Source: Aeromicrobium sp. Root236 (GTDB lineage: Bacteria; Actinomycetota; Actinomycetes; Propionibacteriales; Nocardioidaceae). From it: a stretch of DNA of 64,000 nucleotides. A program made the translations under genes and the position numbers. Shown here piece after piece: positions 49,675 through 57,623 of this stretch (position 1 is its first letter; the number at the start of each line of letters is the position of its first letter). The notes beneath the pieces are model-generated. The model saw only the letters and a program-made list of their open reading frames with translations. It was not told the origin of the DNA and did no database searches. Where the stretch lies: positions 2,096,976 through 2,160,975 of the forward strand of contig NZ_LMIS01000001.1 in the NCBI RefSeq assembly GCF_001428805.1. The letters are read 5' to 3'.

Positions 49675-51068
49675 TCGACCTCCTGCACCGCTCGCTGCAG
49701 CCGTTCACCCGGCGGATGTCGCTGGCGCTGCGGGTCGCGGTGCTCACGACGATGGCCGTCGCGCTGACCCTCGGTGCGGTCAGCGCGATCGTGTTCGTCG
49801 TCGTACGCGCGGAGTTCGAGCGGTCGCTCGACGAGTCGATGCTGCGGCGCGCCCATGCGGCGGTCGACGCCGACCTGGCTGAGTTCGACGTCTTCCAGCG
49901 GATCGATCCCCGGCTGCAATCCATCGCCGACGTGCAGATCTTCGTCGTCAGCGGTGGCGAGCTGTTCTCTCCCACGGCACCCGTGAACGCGCGGACCTTG
50001 CCGTTCAAGAGCTACCACGAGGTCGACGTCTCGCTCGGCCAGGAGTCGCAGTCCATGCGAACGGTACGCGTCCAAGGCACGCCCTACCGGGTCGTCGCGG
50101 TGCAGGCGGGCGGCGGCCAGGCGCTCGTCATGGCCCAGTCCATGGAGTCGATCGACTTCGCGCTCAAGCGGCTCAAGGTCATCCTGCTGCTGTGCAGCGC
50201 CGCGGGCGTGGCGTTCGCCGGCATGGCCGGCTGGGCCGTGGCCGCCAACGGCCTGCGCCCGGTCAGACGCCTGACCGCCGCGACCGAGCGCGTCGCGCGT
50301 ACGTCCGAGCTCACCCCCATCGAGGTGACCGGCCACGACGAGCTGGCGCGGCTGACGACGTCGTTCAACGCGATGCTCCAGGCGCTCGACGCCTCGCAGA
50401 CCCGCCAGCGGCAGCTCGTCGCCGACGCCGGTCACGAGCTGCGGACGCCGTTGACGAGCCTCCGCACCAACATCGAGCTCATCGGGCAGGCCGCCGACAA
50501 CGCGGACCGTTCGCTGAGTGAGGACCAGCGCCACGAGATCATGGGCGACGTGCGGTCGCAGCTCGAGGAGCTCACGACGCTGGTCGGCGACCTCGTCGAG
50601 CTCGCCCGCGACGAGCCGATGACCCGTGACCCGGAACCTCTCGACTTCGCCGACGTCATCACTCAGGCGGTCGACCGCGTACGCCTGCGGGCCCACGACA
50701 TGACGTTCGACGTCGACCTCGAGTCGTGGATGGTGTTCGGCGAGCCGCAGCTCCTCGAGCGCGCCGTCACCAACCTGCTCGACAACGCGGCCAAGTGGAG
50801 CCCGCCGGACGGCACGGTCCACGTACGCCTGGCCGAGGGCACGTTGACCGTCGCCGACGAGGGACCGGGCATCGACCCGGCCGACCTGCCGCACATCTTC
50901 GACCGGTTCTACCGCTCGAGCGAGGCGCGTACGCTCCCCGGCTCGGGGCTCGGCCTGTCGATCGTCAAGCGGGCCGCCGAGCGTCATGGCGGGACCGTCG
51001 ACGTCGAGTCGGCCCCCGGCGGAGGCACCACGTTCACGCTCACGGTGCCCAGTTCTGACCAGCCCTGA
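49671..51068 (+). CDS. mprB: MprB-type sensor histidine kinase
   Basis: 465 residues: transmembrane helices at ~20-45 and ~168-193 bracket a ~120-residue extracytoplasmic sensor; a HAMP domain (~194-245), HisKA with [16 protein letters not shown] (His255), and HATPase_c with [15 protein letters not shown] and GSGLGLSIV follow. It starts at a GTG that overlaps the mprA stop. Mycobacterial MprB senses envelope stress through its extracytoplasmic domain, partly with DnaK. Confidence 0.93.
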   Translation: MIDLLHRSLQPFTRRMSLALRVAVLTTMAVALTLGAVSAIVFVVVRAEFERSLDESMLRRAHAAVDADLAEFDVFQRIDPRLQSIADVQIFVVSGGELFSPTAPVNARTLPFKSYHEVDVSLGQESQSMRTVRVQGTPYRVVAVQAGGGQALVMAQSMESIDFALKRLKVILLLCSAAGVAFAGMAGWAVAANGLRPVRRLTAATERVARTSELTPIEVTGHDELARLTTSFNAMLQALDASQTRQRQLVADAGHELRTPLTSLRTNIELIGQAADNADRSLSEDQRHEIMGDVRSQLEELTTLVGDLVELARDEPMTRDPEPLDFADVITQAVDRVRLRAHDMTFDVDLESWMVFGEPQLLERAVTNLLDNAAKWSPPDGTVHVRLAEGTLTVADEGPGIDPADLPHIFDRFYRSSEARTLPGSGLGLSIVKRAAERHGGTVDVESAPGGGTTFTLTVPSSDQP

Positions 51069-51100
51069 CCTGCGGGTTTCTTCGATCGCTCACACGCCGC

Positions 51101-51117
51101 TCTTAGATCCGTCTCAG
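51101..51117 (+). promoter_or_regulatory. candidate MprA box before pepD
   Basis: TCTTAG-N5-TCTCAG, the same 11-base-period direct repeat as before mprA, ending 22 bases before the pepD ATG in the 71-base mprB-pepD gap. Confidence 0.58.
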
Positions 51118-51139
51118 CGATGCGCGAGAATCTACTTCC

Positions 51140-52699
51140 ATGACCGATACGAACGACCCGTTCGCCCAGCGCCCCTACGTTCCGCCGACGGAGCGCAGCG
51201 ACGCCGGTGAGGCAACGCCCGCTTCCCCCGAGCCCCCAACGGCCGACGCGAACCCGCCGGAGCAGACGCCGCCCGCGCCCGAGGCACCCACGGTCGAGAC
51301 CCCGGCCGCCGAGTCCGGACCCGACGCCGGCGCGGACGCCGAACCGACGATCCCGGTCGCTCCTGTGCCTCCCGCCGCGCCCGAGCCGCCCACGGTCGAG
51401 CAGCCCGCCGCCATGACGTCCGACCCGCCGGCAGCCGCTCCTGCGCCGCCCGCCGAGTCCTACACCCACCGCTACGCGGACGCTGCACCGTCGCAACCGT
51501 CACCCGAGGTGACCCAGACCGACCCGTTCCCGCCGTTCGCCGCACCCGCCGCCTTCCCGGCCGACGGCGGCGGCAACGACCAGCCGCCGGTCAAGAAGAA
51601 GCGCCGCGGTCGCACCCTGGTCGGTGCTGTGGCGCTCCTGCTGCTGGCCGGTGGCGCAGGCTTCGGAGGCGCTGCCCTGCAGGACAAGCTCTCCGACGAC
51701 GACAACGGCAGCCCCGCCGTCAGCTCGCTCGACACGGGCGACAAGGCGACCAACACCAGCGTGCCTGCCGGAGCGGTCGAGCAGGTCGCCAAGAAGGTCC
51801 TGCCCTCGGTCGTCCAGATCAACGTCAAGGGATCCGACGAGTCGGGCTCCGGCACCGGCATCATCATCAGCAGCGACGGTCAGATCCTGACCAACAACCA
51901 CGTCACGGCGGTCGCCGGCAAGGACGGCATCATCACGGTGGCGTTCAGCGACGGCTCCTACGCCAGGGCCAAGGTCGTCGGCGCCGACCCCAAGACCGAC
52001 CTGGCGGTGATCAAGGCCGACGGCAAGTCCGGACTGACCCCGGCGACTCTCGGCAGCTCCAGCAACCTCGAGGTCGGCCAGGAGGTCGTCGCGATCGGGT
52101 CGCCGTTCGGGCTGGAGAGCACCGTGACGCAGGGCATCATCTCGGCCCTCAACCGCCCGGTGACGTCCTCGGACGGCGAGAGCTCGAGCAGCTCCAACAC
52201 GTTCCCCGCGATCCAGACCGACGCAGCGATCAACCCCGGCAACTCCGGCGGCCCCCTGGTCGACATCGAGGGCAACGTCATCGGCATCAACTCGGCGATC
52301 AAGGCATCGAGCTCGGGCGAGGGCGGCTCGATCGGCCTCGGCTTCGCGATCCCGATCGACCTGGCCAAGAACGTGTCCAAGCACCTGGTCAAGGGTGAGA
52401 AGGTCGAGCACGCGCAGATCGGCGTGACCGTACGCCCGGCCGTCTCCGACGACGGCATCACCGGCACGGGCGCCGAGATCGACGACGTCACCGGCGGCGG
52501 CGCCGGTGACAAGGCGGGCCTCAAGAAGGGCGACATCATCACGGCCGTCAACGGCGACCTCGTGGCCAGCTCCGAGGCGCTCGTCGCCTCGGTCCGCGGG
52601 TTCCAGCCCGGCCAGAAGATCACGCTGACCTACACCCGCGACGGCAAGAAGAACGAGGTTGAGGTGACCCTCGGCTCCGACGGCGGCACCAGCAGCTGA
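51140..52699 (+). CDS. pepD: PepD/HtrA-type membrane serine protease
   Basis: 519 residues. A ~145-residue Pro/Ala/Glu-rich cytoplasmic region precedes KKKRRGRTLVGAVALLLLAGGAGFGGAAL, the membrane anchor (~155-180). The trypsin-like domain has the triad His254 (TNNHVTAV), Asp287 (KTDLAVIK) and Ser369 (NPGNSGGPL); a C-terminal PDZ domain (~430-515) includes AGLKKGDIITAVNGD. It degrades misfolded envelope proteins. The order mprA-mprB-pepD is as in M. tuberculosis Rv0981-Rv0983, including the separate promoter before pepD. A strong terminator follows. Confidence 0.94.
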   Translation: MTDTNDPFAQRPYVPPTERSDAGEATPASPEPPTADANPPEQTPPAPEAPTVETPAAESGPDAGADAEPTIPVAPVPPAAPEPPTVEQPAAMTSDPPAAAPAPPAESYTHRYADAAPSQPSPEVTQTDPFPPFAAPAAFPADGGGNDQPPVKKKRRGRTLVGAVALLLLAGGAGFGGAALQDKLSDDDNGSPAVSSLDTGDKATNTSVPAGAVEQVAKKVLPSVVQINVKGSDESGSGTGIIISSDGQILTNNHVTAVAGKDGIITVAFSDGSYARAKVVGADPKTDLAVIKADGKSGLTPATLGSSSNLEVGQEVVAIGSPFGLESTVTQGIISALNRPVTSSDGESSSSSNTFPAIQTDAAINPGNSGGPLVDIEGNVIGINSAIKASSSGEGGSIGLGFAIPIDLAKNVSKHLVKGEKVEHAQIGVTVRPAVSDDGITGTGAEIDDVTGGGAGDKAGLKKGDIITAVNGDLVASSEALVASVRGFQPGQKITLTYTRDGKKNEVEVTLGSDGGTSS

Positions 52700-52722
52700 T
52701 CGTTCGCCGAGCCCACGAGACC

Positions 52723-52763
52723 GGGCGCCATCCCGTAGACCACACGCGTACGGGATGGCGCCC
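52723..52763 (+). terminator. intrinsic terminator after pepD
   Basis: A perfect 15-base stem (GGGCGCCATCCCGTA at 52723-52737, complement at 52749-52763) with an 11-base loop, 24 bases past the stop and followed by ACCACTTT. Confidence 0.87.
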
Positions 52764-52841
52764 ACCACTTTCGGCCGGATCGTTCGCGAGGATGGCCGAT
52801 TTTCGCTCGTGACTGTCGGTCCCCTTCACTACCGTGGAGGA

Positions 52842-53762
52842 GTGAAGACCGACCGCGACCTGTCCCTGCCGGCGATGCTCGTCACGGTCGTCCTCTGGGC
52901 CTCGGCGTTCGTCGGCATCCGCGCCGTGGGCGACACGTTCTCGCCCGGCTCGCTGTCACTCGGCCGGCTCGTCGTCGGCGCCATCGCGCTGACCTTCTTC
53001 GCCCGGCCCCGCAGCACCGCGCTGCCGACCGGACGACCCCTGCTGCTCGTGGTGCTCTACGGCGTCGTGTGGTTCGGCGCCTACAACCTCGCACTCAACG
53101 CCGCCGAGCGTGATCTCGACGCCGGCACCACGGCGTTGATCGTCAACGTCGGCCCGATCTTCGCGGCGATCATCGCCGGGGTCCTCTACAAGGAGGGCTT
53201 CCCCAAGCCCTTGATGATCGGCATGGGCATCGCGTTCGGCGGGGTCGCCCTCATCGCCCTCAGCACCGACAGTAACTCGTCCACCGTCGACACCGCGAGC
53301 ACGACCGGTGTCGTCCTGTGCGTCGCCGCCGCCGCGTTCTACGCCTTCGGCGCGCTGGCCCAGAAGCCGGCGCTCAAGCACATGCAACCGATCATGTCGG
53401 TGTGGCTCGGCTGCCTCGTCGGCGTCGTGGTGTGCCTGCCGTTCGCACCCGCACTCGTCGACGAGCTCAGCGGTGCGTCGCTCCACGACATCCTCTGGCT
53501 CGCCTATCTCGGCGTGTTCCCCACGGCGATCGGCTTCAGCACGTGGTCCTACGCGCTCAAGCGCATCTCGACCGGCAAGGCGGCGTCGACCACCTACCTC
53601 GTCCCGGCCGTTGCGACACTGATCTCGTGGGCGATCCTCGACGAGGTCCCGGCAGCGCTCGCGTTCGTCGGCGGCGCCCTGTGCCTCATCGGTGTCGCGA
53701 TCACCCGGCTCAAGTCCACGCCCAAGGCAGCCCCGGTCGACGAGCAGGCCCCCGCCAGCTGA
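52842..53762 (+). CDS. EamA-family (DMT) transporter 2
   Basis: 306 residues, ten predicted helices in two EamA repeats (about 8-135, 150-290): LWASAFVGIRAVGDTFSPGSLSLGRL and GKAASTTYLVPAVATLISWAILDEVPAALAFVGGALCLIGV. It is probably a metabolite exporter. GTG 52842 places the first helix close to the N-terminus but has its GGAGG almost abutting; GTG 52809 is the in-frame alternative. It is not closely similar to transporter 1. Confidence 0.84.
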   Translation: MKTDRDLSLPAMLVTVVLWASAFVGIRAVGDTFSPGSLSLGRLVVGAIALTFFARPRSTALPTGRPLLLVVLYGVVWFGAYNLALNAAERDLDAGTTALIVNVGPIFAAIIAGVLYKEGFPKPLMIGMGIAFGGVALIALSTDSNSSTVDTASTTGVVLCVAAAAFYAFGALAQKPALKHMQPIMSVWLGCLVGVVVCLPFAPALVDELSGASLHDILWLAYLGVFPTAIGFSTWSYALKRISTGKAASTTYLVPAVATLISWAILDEVPAALAFVGGALCLIGVAITRLKSTPKAAPVDEQAPAS

Positions 53763-53778
53763 CCTGAAGCGCGCCGGG

Positions 53779-53827
53779 AGTGACGTTCTTGTCCCGAATC
53801 GCCGCGCACCCCGACCGGAGCGTCACT
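53779..53827. repeat. intergenic palindromic repeat, copy A
   Basis: A ~49-base imperfect palindrome with arms AGTGACG/CGTCACT, extended by weaker pairs, in the convergent gap between the EamA and nucleotidyltransferase genes. Its core GTCCCGAATCGCCG matches 13 of 14 bases of copy B at 55353-55416, at the same distance from the left arm. Confidence 0.6.
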
Positions 53828-53840
53828 GCCAGCAAGGGGA

Positions 53841-54656
53841 TCAGCTGGGGCCGTATGCGCGTACAGCCTGGCGGAAGAACTCGGTCGCACGCTCCCGACG
53901 TGCCGCAGCATCCGGCACTCGATCGCGGGGAAACAGGGTCTCCCCGAGCGCGAGAGTCTCCTCGGCATACGCCAGCAGCGGAGGTGGCGCGACACCGACG
54001 CCGATCTCACGGGTCCGCGCCTTCAGGGCGACCAGCTCCGCAACCAGATCGCGCACCTCGTCGCTCGCACCGCTCTCCAAGAGCAGCGGGGTGATCTCCA
54101 TGGGTGGCACGGCTGAGTCAGGGTGCGCCTCGAGCCGGCGGACCGTCGCCGCCGGACGGAGCACGTAGAACAGCTTCTTCAGCGGCATCTCACGGGCTTC
54201 TCCGTAGCGCTGCCACTGGCCGAGAGCGACGTGCACGTAGTGACGGCCCACCGCCGACCGGTCGGCGACGTCGTCGGCCAAGCTCAGGAGCTCACGCCGG
54301 AACGCGTCCTCGCCGGAGTACACGTACGGCGACCGCAACCACTCCACGACGACCGCATTGCCCTTGACCAGGAGCTGCAGTGCCTTGCGGAGATCCCAGC
54401 CGTTCACGTCGTAGACCTCGTCGAGCGGAGTCTCGATCACGTCGCGGCCCAGCCACGGCGAGAGGTAGGCGCTCTCGGACCTCACGTAGAGGAACCGGCA
54501 GTCGTAGTCGCTGTCCGGCGACGGGAATCCCCAAGCCCGGCTGCCGCTCTCGATCGCCCACGGGATCGTGACCTGCTCCTGGTCCGCCACCGTGCGGAGG
54601 CGCCGGTCGATCTCCGCCACGACGACGGGGTCGAACGAGTCGGGGATCGCACGCAT
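53841..54656 (-). CDS. RlaP-type predicted nucleotidyltransferase
   Basis: 271 residues. The nucleotidyltransferase motif is clear: ESGSRAWGFPSPDSDYDCRFLYVR, which is the GSxxxG...DxD strand pair, followed by DVNGWDLRKALQLLVKGNAVVVEWLRSP and a helical C-terminal half. This is the PF10127 family (RlaP/YcgL-like), predicted to act in RNA end repair or as a stand-alone nucleotidyltransferase. No RNA ligase partner is nearby. Its biochemical substrate is unknown. Confidence 0.82.
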   Translation of the reverse strand: MRAIPDSFDPVVVAEIDRRLRTVADQEQVTIPWAIESGSRAWGFPSPDSDYDCRFLYVRSESAYLSPWLGRDVIETPLDEVYDVNGWDLRKALQLLVKGNAVVVEWLRSPYVYSGEDAFRRELLSLADDVADRSAVGRHYVHVALGQWQRYGEAREMPLKKLFYVLRPAATVRRLEAHPDSAVPPMEITPLLLESGASDEVRDLVAELVALKARTREIGVGVAPPPLLAYAEETLALGETLFPRDRVPDAAARRERATEFFRQAVRAYGPS

Positions 54657-54732
54657 GGCGCCACGCTAGCGGTCGCGGGCTGCTGCCCTCTGACCCAGAC
54701 TGGAAGCATGAGGATCGGGGACGGGGGCTGAC

Positions 54733-55347
54733 ATGGGCATCCACTGGTGGGCATTCCTCGGCGTCGTGGTGCTCGCGTACGCGATTCCGGGGCCCGACTT
54801 CGCAGTGATCCTCCGCTCGGCGACGCGCGGCTGGCGAACCGGCATGGCCGCGGCGCTCGGTGCGCTCAGCGGCCTGTGCGTCCACATGCTCATCGCCGCG
54901 GTCGGGCTGTCCGTGCTGCTGGCCCGCTCGCCGGAGGCGCTGGCCACGATCCGATGGGCCGGCGCGGCGTACCTCGTGTGGCTCGGCATCGGCCTGGTCC
55001 GCGCGAGCTTCCGTGACGACGACCGTGATGAGGGCCCGCCACCGGTGTCGACTCGGCGGGCGTTCACCCAGGCGATGCTGACCAACCTGCTCAACCCCAA
55101 GGCGATCCTGTTCTTCGCGTCGGTGATCCCCCAGTTCGTCGTCGGTGGGACGTCGACGACGCTGCAGGTGCTGGCCCTCGGCACCGTCGACGTCCTGACC
55201 GGGCTGGTGTTCTACTCGTTGCTGGTGTCCGTCGCGGCGGCCCTCAGCGCGTGGTTCGCGCGGCCCAAGGTCCGGAAGCGGTGGGACAGGGCGACCGGAG
55301 GCGTGCTCGCAGGGCTCGGCGGCGCACTCGCCACCACCAAGCTCTGA
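54733..55347 (+). CDS. LysE/RhtB-family exporter
   Basis: 204 residues with six predicted helices and the family's opening AIPGPDFAVILRSATRGWRTGMAAALGALSGLCVHM, plus NLLNPKAILFFASVIPQFV in the middle. It is an amino-acid effluxer by family (threonine, homoserine, lysine or others). It is divergent from the nucleotidyltransferase gene. Confidence 0.87.
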   Translation: MGIHWWAFLGVVVLAYAIPGPDFAVILRSATRGWRTGMAAALGALSGLCVHMLIAAVGLSVLLARSPEALATIRWAGAAYLVWLGIGLVRASFRDDDRDEGPPPVSTRRAFTQAMLTNLLNPKAILFFASVIPQFVVGGTSTTLQVLALGTVDVLTGLVFYSLLVSVAAALSAWFARPKVRKRWDRATGGVLAGLGGALATTKL

Positions 55348-55352
55348 GTCCC

Positions 55353-55416
55353 CGCTGAGACTGACGTTTCGGTCGCGAATCGCCGTGGAGCCACGGCAGA
55401 AACGTCAGTCTCAGCG
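55353..55416. repeat. intergenic palindromic repeat, copy B (terminator-like)
   Basis: Perfect 18-base arms (CGCTGAGACTGACGTTTC at 55353-55370, complement at 55399-55416) around a 28-base loop that itself contains GCCGTGG/CCACGGC. It fills the convergent gap between the LysE and trpEG genes and shares the GTCGCGAATCGCCG core and flanking TGACGTT with copy A at 53779-53827. It probably also terminates both genes. Confidence 0.68.
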
Positions 55417-55422
55417 AGCAGT

Positions 55423-57288
55423 TCAGCCGATCAGGTCGGTGACGAGGTCGCGGAGGATGCCGAAGCCGTTCTGCGTGAGGATCGACTCGGCGTGGAACTG
55501 CACGCCGCGGTAGTGGGGGCCGGCGACGTGATGGATGTCGCCGCTCTCCGGATCCGTCTCCACCGTGACGCCGTCGGGCAGCCCTGAGGAGGGCACCCGC
55601 GCGACGAACGTGTTGTAGAAGCCGACCGTCTCGGGGCGACCCAGCACCTCGAGACGGCTCTGCGTCCCTTGGAAGACGATGTCCTTGAACGCGAGGTCGA
55701 GACCGATGTTGTGGCTCAGCACCTGATGACCCAGGCACACCGCGAGGAACGGTCGACGCGTCTCGAGCAGTCCCGTGACGAGGCCGTGCAGCACCGCCAT
55801 CTTGGGATCCTCGAGGTCACGCGGATCGCCGGGACCTGGGCCGACGACGACGAGGTCGTAGCCGTCGAGGTCACCCTCGGCGTAGACGTCGTGACGCACG
55901 ATGTCGGTCGTCATGCCGAGGACCCCGAACACGTGGGACAGCATGTTGACGAAGTCGTCCTCGCCGTCGACGATCACGACGCGCTTGCCGGTCAACGTCG
56001 ACACCGGGGCGGCCCCGGACTGGTCGGTGAGCCAGAACTGGCTGAGCCGCTGGTTGCGGGAGCCGAGCGCGATCAGCACCTCGTCCTCACGGGTGAACGC
56101 GTCGAAGCCCTCGACCGGCTCGGGGGCGGCATCCACGAGCCCGAACGCGCTGAGGATGCCGGACGCCTTGGCCCACGTCTCCTTGGTCTCGTACATCGCG
56201 TCGGAGTCGCGTACGAGGGTCGCGCCCGCGGTGACCTTGAGGTTGCCGTCGAGGTCGACGTCAGCGGTACGAATGAGGATCGGCGCGTCCGCGAGCGGGT
56301 TGCCGTCGTCGTCGCGGCCGATGAGCGCAGCCACGGCGGCGTAGTAGCCACGACCCTCGGGCTCGTACTTCTTGATCAGACGGCACGCGTTCTCGACGGG
56401 GCTGCCGGTGACCGTCGCGGCGAACATCGAGTCGCGCAGGACCTCGCGCACGTCACGGTTGGTGCGCCCCGCAAGGAGGTACTCGGTGTGCACGAGATGC
56501 GTCATCGGCTTGAGGTAGGGCCCGAGCACGAGTCCACCCTCGTGGCAGATGTCGCACATCATCTTGAGCTCCTCGTCGACGACCATGAAGAGCTCGTAGA
56601 TCTCCTTCTCGTCCTTGAGGAACCGCAGCAGCTCGCGCTTGCGGTCGGCGGGGGTCTCGAGCCCGCGCATGCGGAACGTGCCGCTGATGGGGTTCATCCG
56701 CACCTGGCCGTCCTCGACGCTGACGTGGCGCTCCGGGCTCGCGCCGATCAGGTAGCGGTCGCCCGTGAAGATGCAGAACGTCCAGAACGCGCCGCGCTCG
56801 CGCTCGAGCAACCGGCGGAACACGGTGAGCGCGCCGTCGTGTCCCCAGTCGGACACCTGGGCGCGGTAGTGCCGGCCGATCACGAGGTTCGCGCCCTCGC
56901 CCTGCCCGATCTCCTCGTCGATGATCGTGCGGACCATCTCGGCGTACGCGTCGTCGGTCGTCTCGAAACCGCCGCGGTCGGCGAACTCGATCGGTGCGTC
57001 CGGCAGCAGGTCCATGAGCTCGGCGATCGGCAGCTCGGCGCTGTACGCAGCCTCGATCGCGGTCAGCGGTGTGCCGTCCTGGTGCGCCTCGAAGCCGCGC
57101 TCGCGCACCTGGGCGTACGGCACGAGCACCACGTGGTTCCACGCGCGGTCGCTGCCCGGCACCAGCGGGACGTCCGCGAGCTGGTCGAGGTCGGTGCGCG
57201 GGCCGCCGACGAGCGTGACGGTGTCGGAGTCACGTACGCGGATCAGGGCGAACGCGGGCTGGGCCAGGAGGTCGTCGAGCTGGGTCAT
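55423..57288 (-). CDS. trpEG: fused anthranilate synthase TrpE-TrpG (PhzE-like sequence)
   Basis: 621 residues. The N-terminal ~430 residues are the chorismate-binding domain: NPISGTFRMRG, MVVDEELKMMCDICHEGG, GPYLKPMTHLVHTEY, TVTGSPVENACRLI and RGYYAAVAALIG. The C-terminal ~190 residues are a class I glutamine amidotransferase with VVVGPGPGDP, AVCLGHQ (nucleophile Cys) and GVQFHAES (His-Glu). The fusion and several motifs resemble PhzE, which makes 2-amino-2-deoxyisochorismate, but the tryptophan-codon leader upstream argues for anthranilate synthesis in tryptophan biosynthesis. No other phz or trp genes are in the window. Confidence 0.88.
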   Translation of the reverse strand: MTQLDDLLAQPAFALIRVRDSDTVTLVGGPRTDLDQLADVPLVPGSDRAWNHVVLVPYAQVRERGFEAHQDGTPLTAIEAAYSAELPIAELMDLLPDAPIEFADRGGFETTDDAYAEMVRTIIDEEIGQGEGANLVIGRHYRAQVSDWGHDGALTVFRRLLERERGAFWTFCIFTGDRYLIGASPERHVSVEDGQVRMNPISGTFRMRGLETPADRKRELLRFLKDEKEIYELFMVVDEELKMMCDICHEGGLVLGPYLKPMTHLVHTEYLLAGRTNRDVREVLRDSMFAATVTGSPVENACRLIKKYEPEGRGYYAAVAALIGRDDDGNPLADAPILIRTADVDLDGNLKVTAGATLVRDSDAMYETKETWAKASGILSAFGLVDAAPEPVEGFDAFTREDEVLIALGSRNQRLSQFWLTDQSGAAPVSTLTGKRVVIVDGEDDFVNMLSHVFGVLGMTTDIVRHDVYAEGDLDGYDLVVVGPGPGDPRDLEDPKMAVLHGLVTGLLETRRPFLAVCLGHQVLSHNIGLDLAFKDIVFQGTQSRLEVLGRPETVGFYNTFVARVPSSGLPDGVTVETDPESGDIHHVAGPHYRGVQFHAESILTQNGFGILRDLVTDLIG

Positions 57289-57330
57289 GAAGGTTCCTTG
57301 GAGAAGTCTCGACCGGCCGAGACAAGAAAT

Positions 57331-57360
57331 GCCCAGAGCCGGCCGTGAGGCGGTCTGGGC
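57331..57360 (-). terminator. trp attenuator terminator hairpin
   Basis: In the transcript GCCCAGACCG pairs with CGGCTCTGGGC (7 solid outer pairs plus inner pairs with a bulge), followed by AUUUCUUGU, the best U-run in the window. It lies 18 bases after the trpL stop and 43 bases before trpEG. Confidence 0.78.
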
Positions 57361-57377
57361 ACGAGTCGACAGTCCAC

Positions 57378-57416
57378 CTACAGGCGGAGCCACCAGCTGG
57401 AGGGCTGAACTGTCAT
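57378..57416 (-). CDS. trpL: trp leader peptide
   Basis: A 12-codon open frame, MTVQPSSWWLRL, with two consecutive Trp codons at positions 8-9, ends 18 bases before a terminator hairpin in front of trpEG. Ribosome stalling at the Trp codons when charged tRNA-Trp is scarce would prevent the terminator from forming. There is no Shine-Dalgarno; TAGGCT on the minus strand (57428-57423) ends 6 bases before the ATG, so the transcript probably begins at the leader's own start codon (leaderless). Confidence 0.82.
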   Translation of the reverse strand: MTVQPSSWWLRL

Positions 57417-57623
57417 GGCCCGAGCCTAGCGCAGAGTGGCGACGGGGCACCGCGCACTCGGCGATCGCCCGATCTCCGGCGGTCCGGGAGACGTCCACCC
57501 CGGAACCACGGCATCTTTGTCGCGGAAAATGGTGACACCCCGACTTCACAGGGCCATGATGTTTCCCATCCAGAAGGGGCGGAGCGCGAACGAGGTCGCA
57601 CCGCAAGAGGATGGGGGCGGCAG

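Noticed and set aside
55423-57288. Phenazine biosynthesis (PhzE) as the role of the fused chorismate enzyme
   Set aside because: No other phenazine genes are near, and the upstream Trp-codon leader with attenuator points to tryptophan control.
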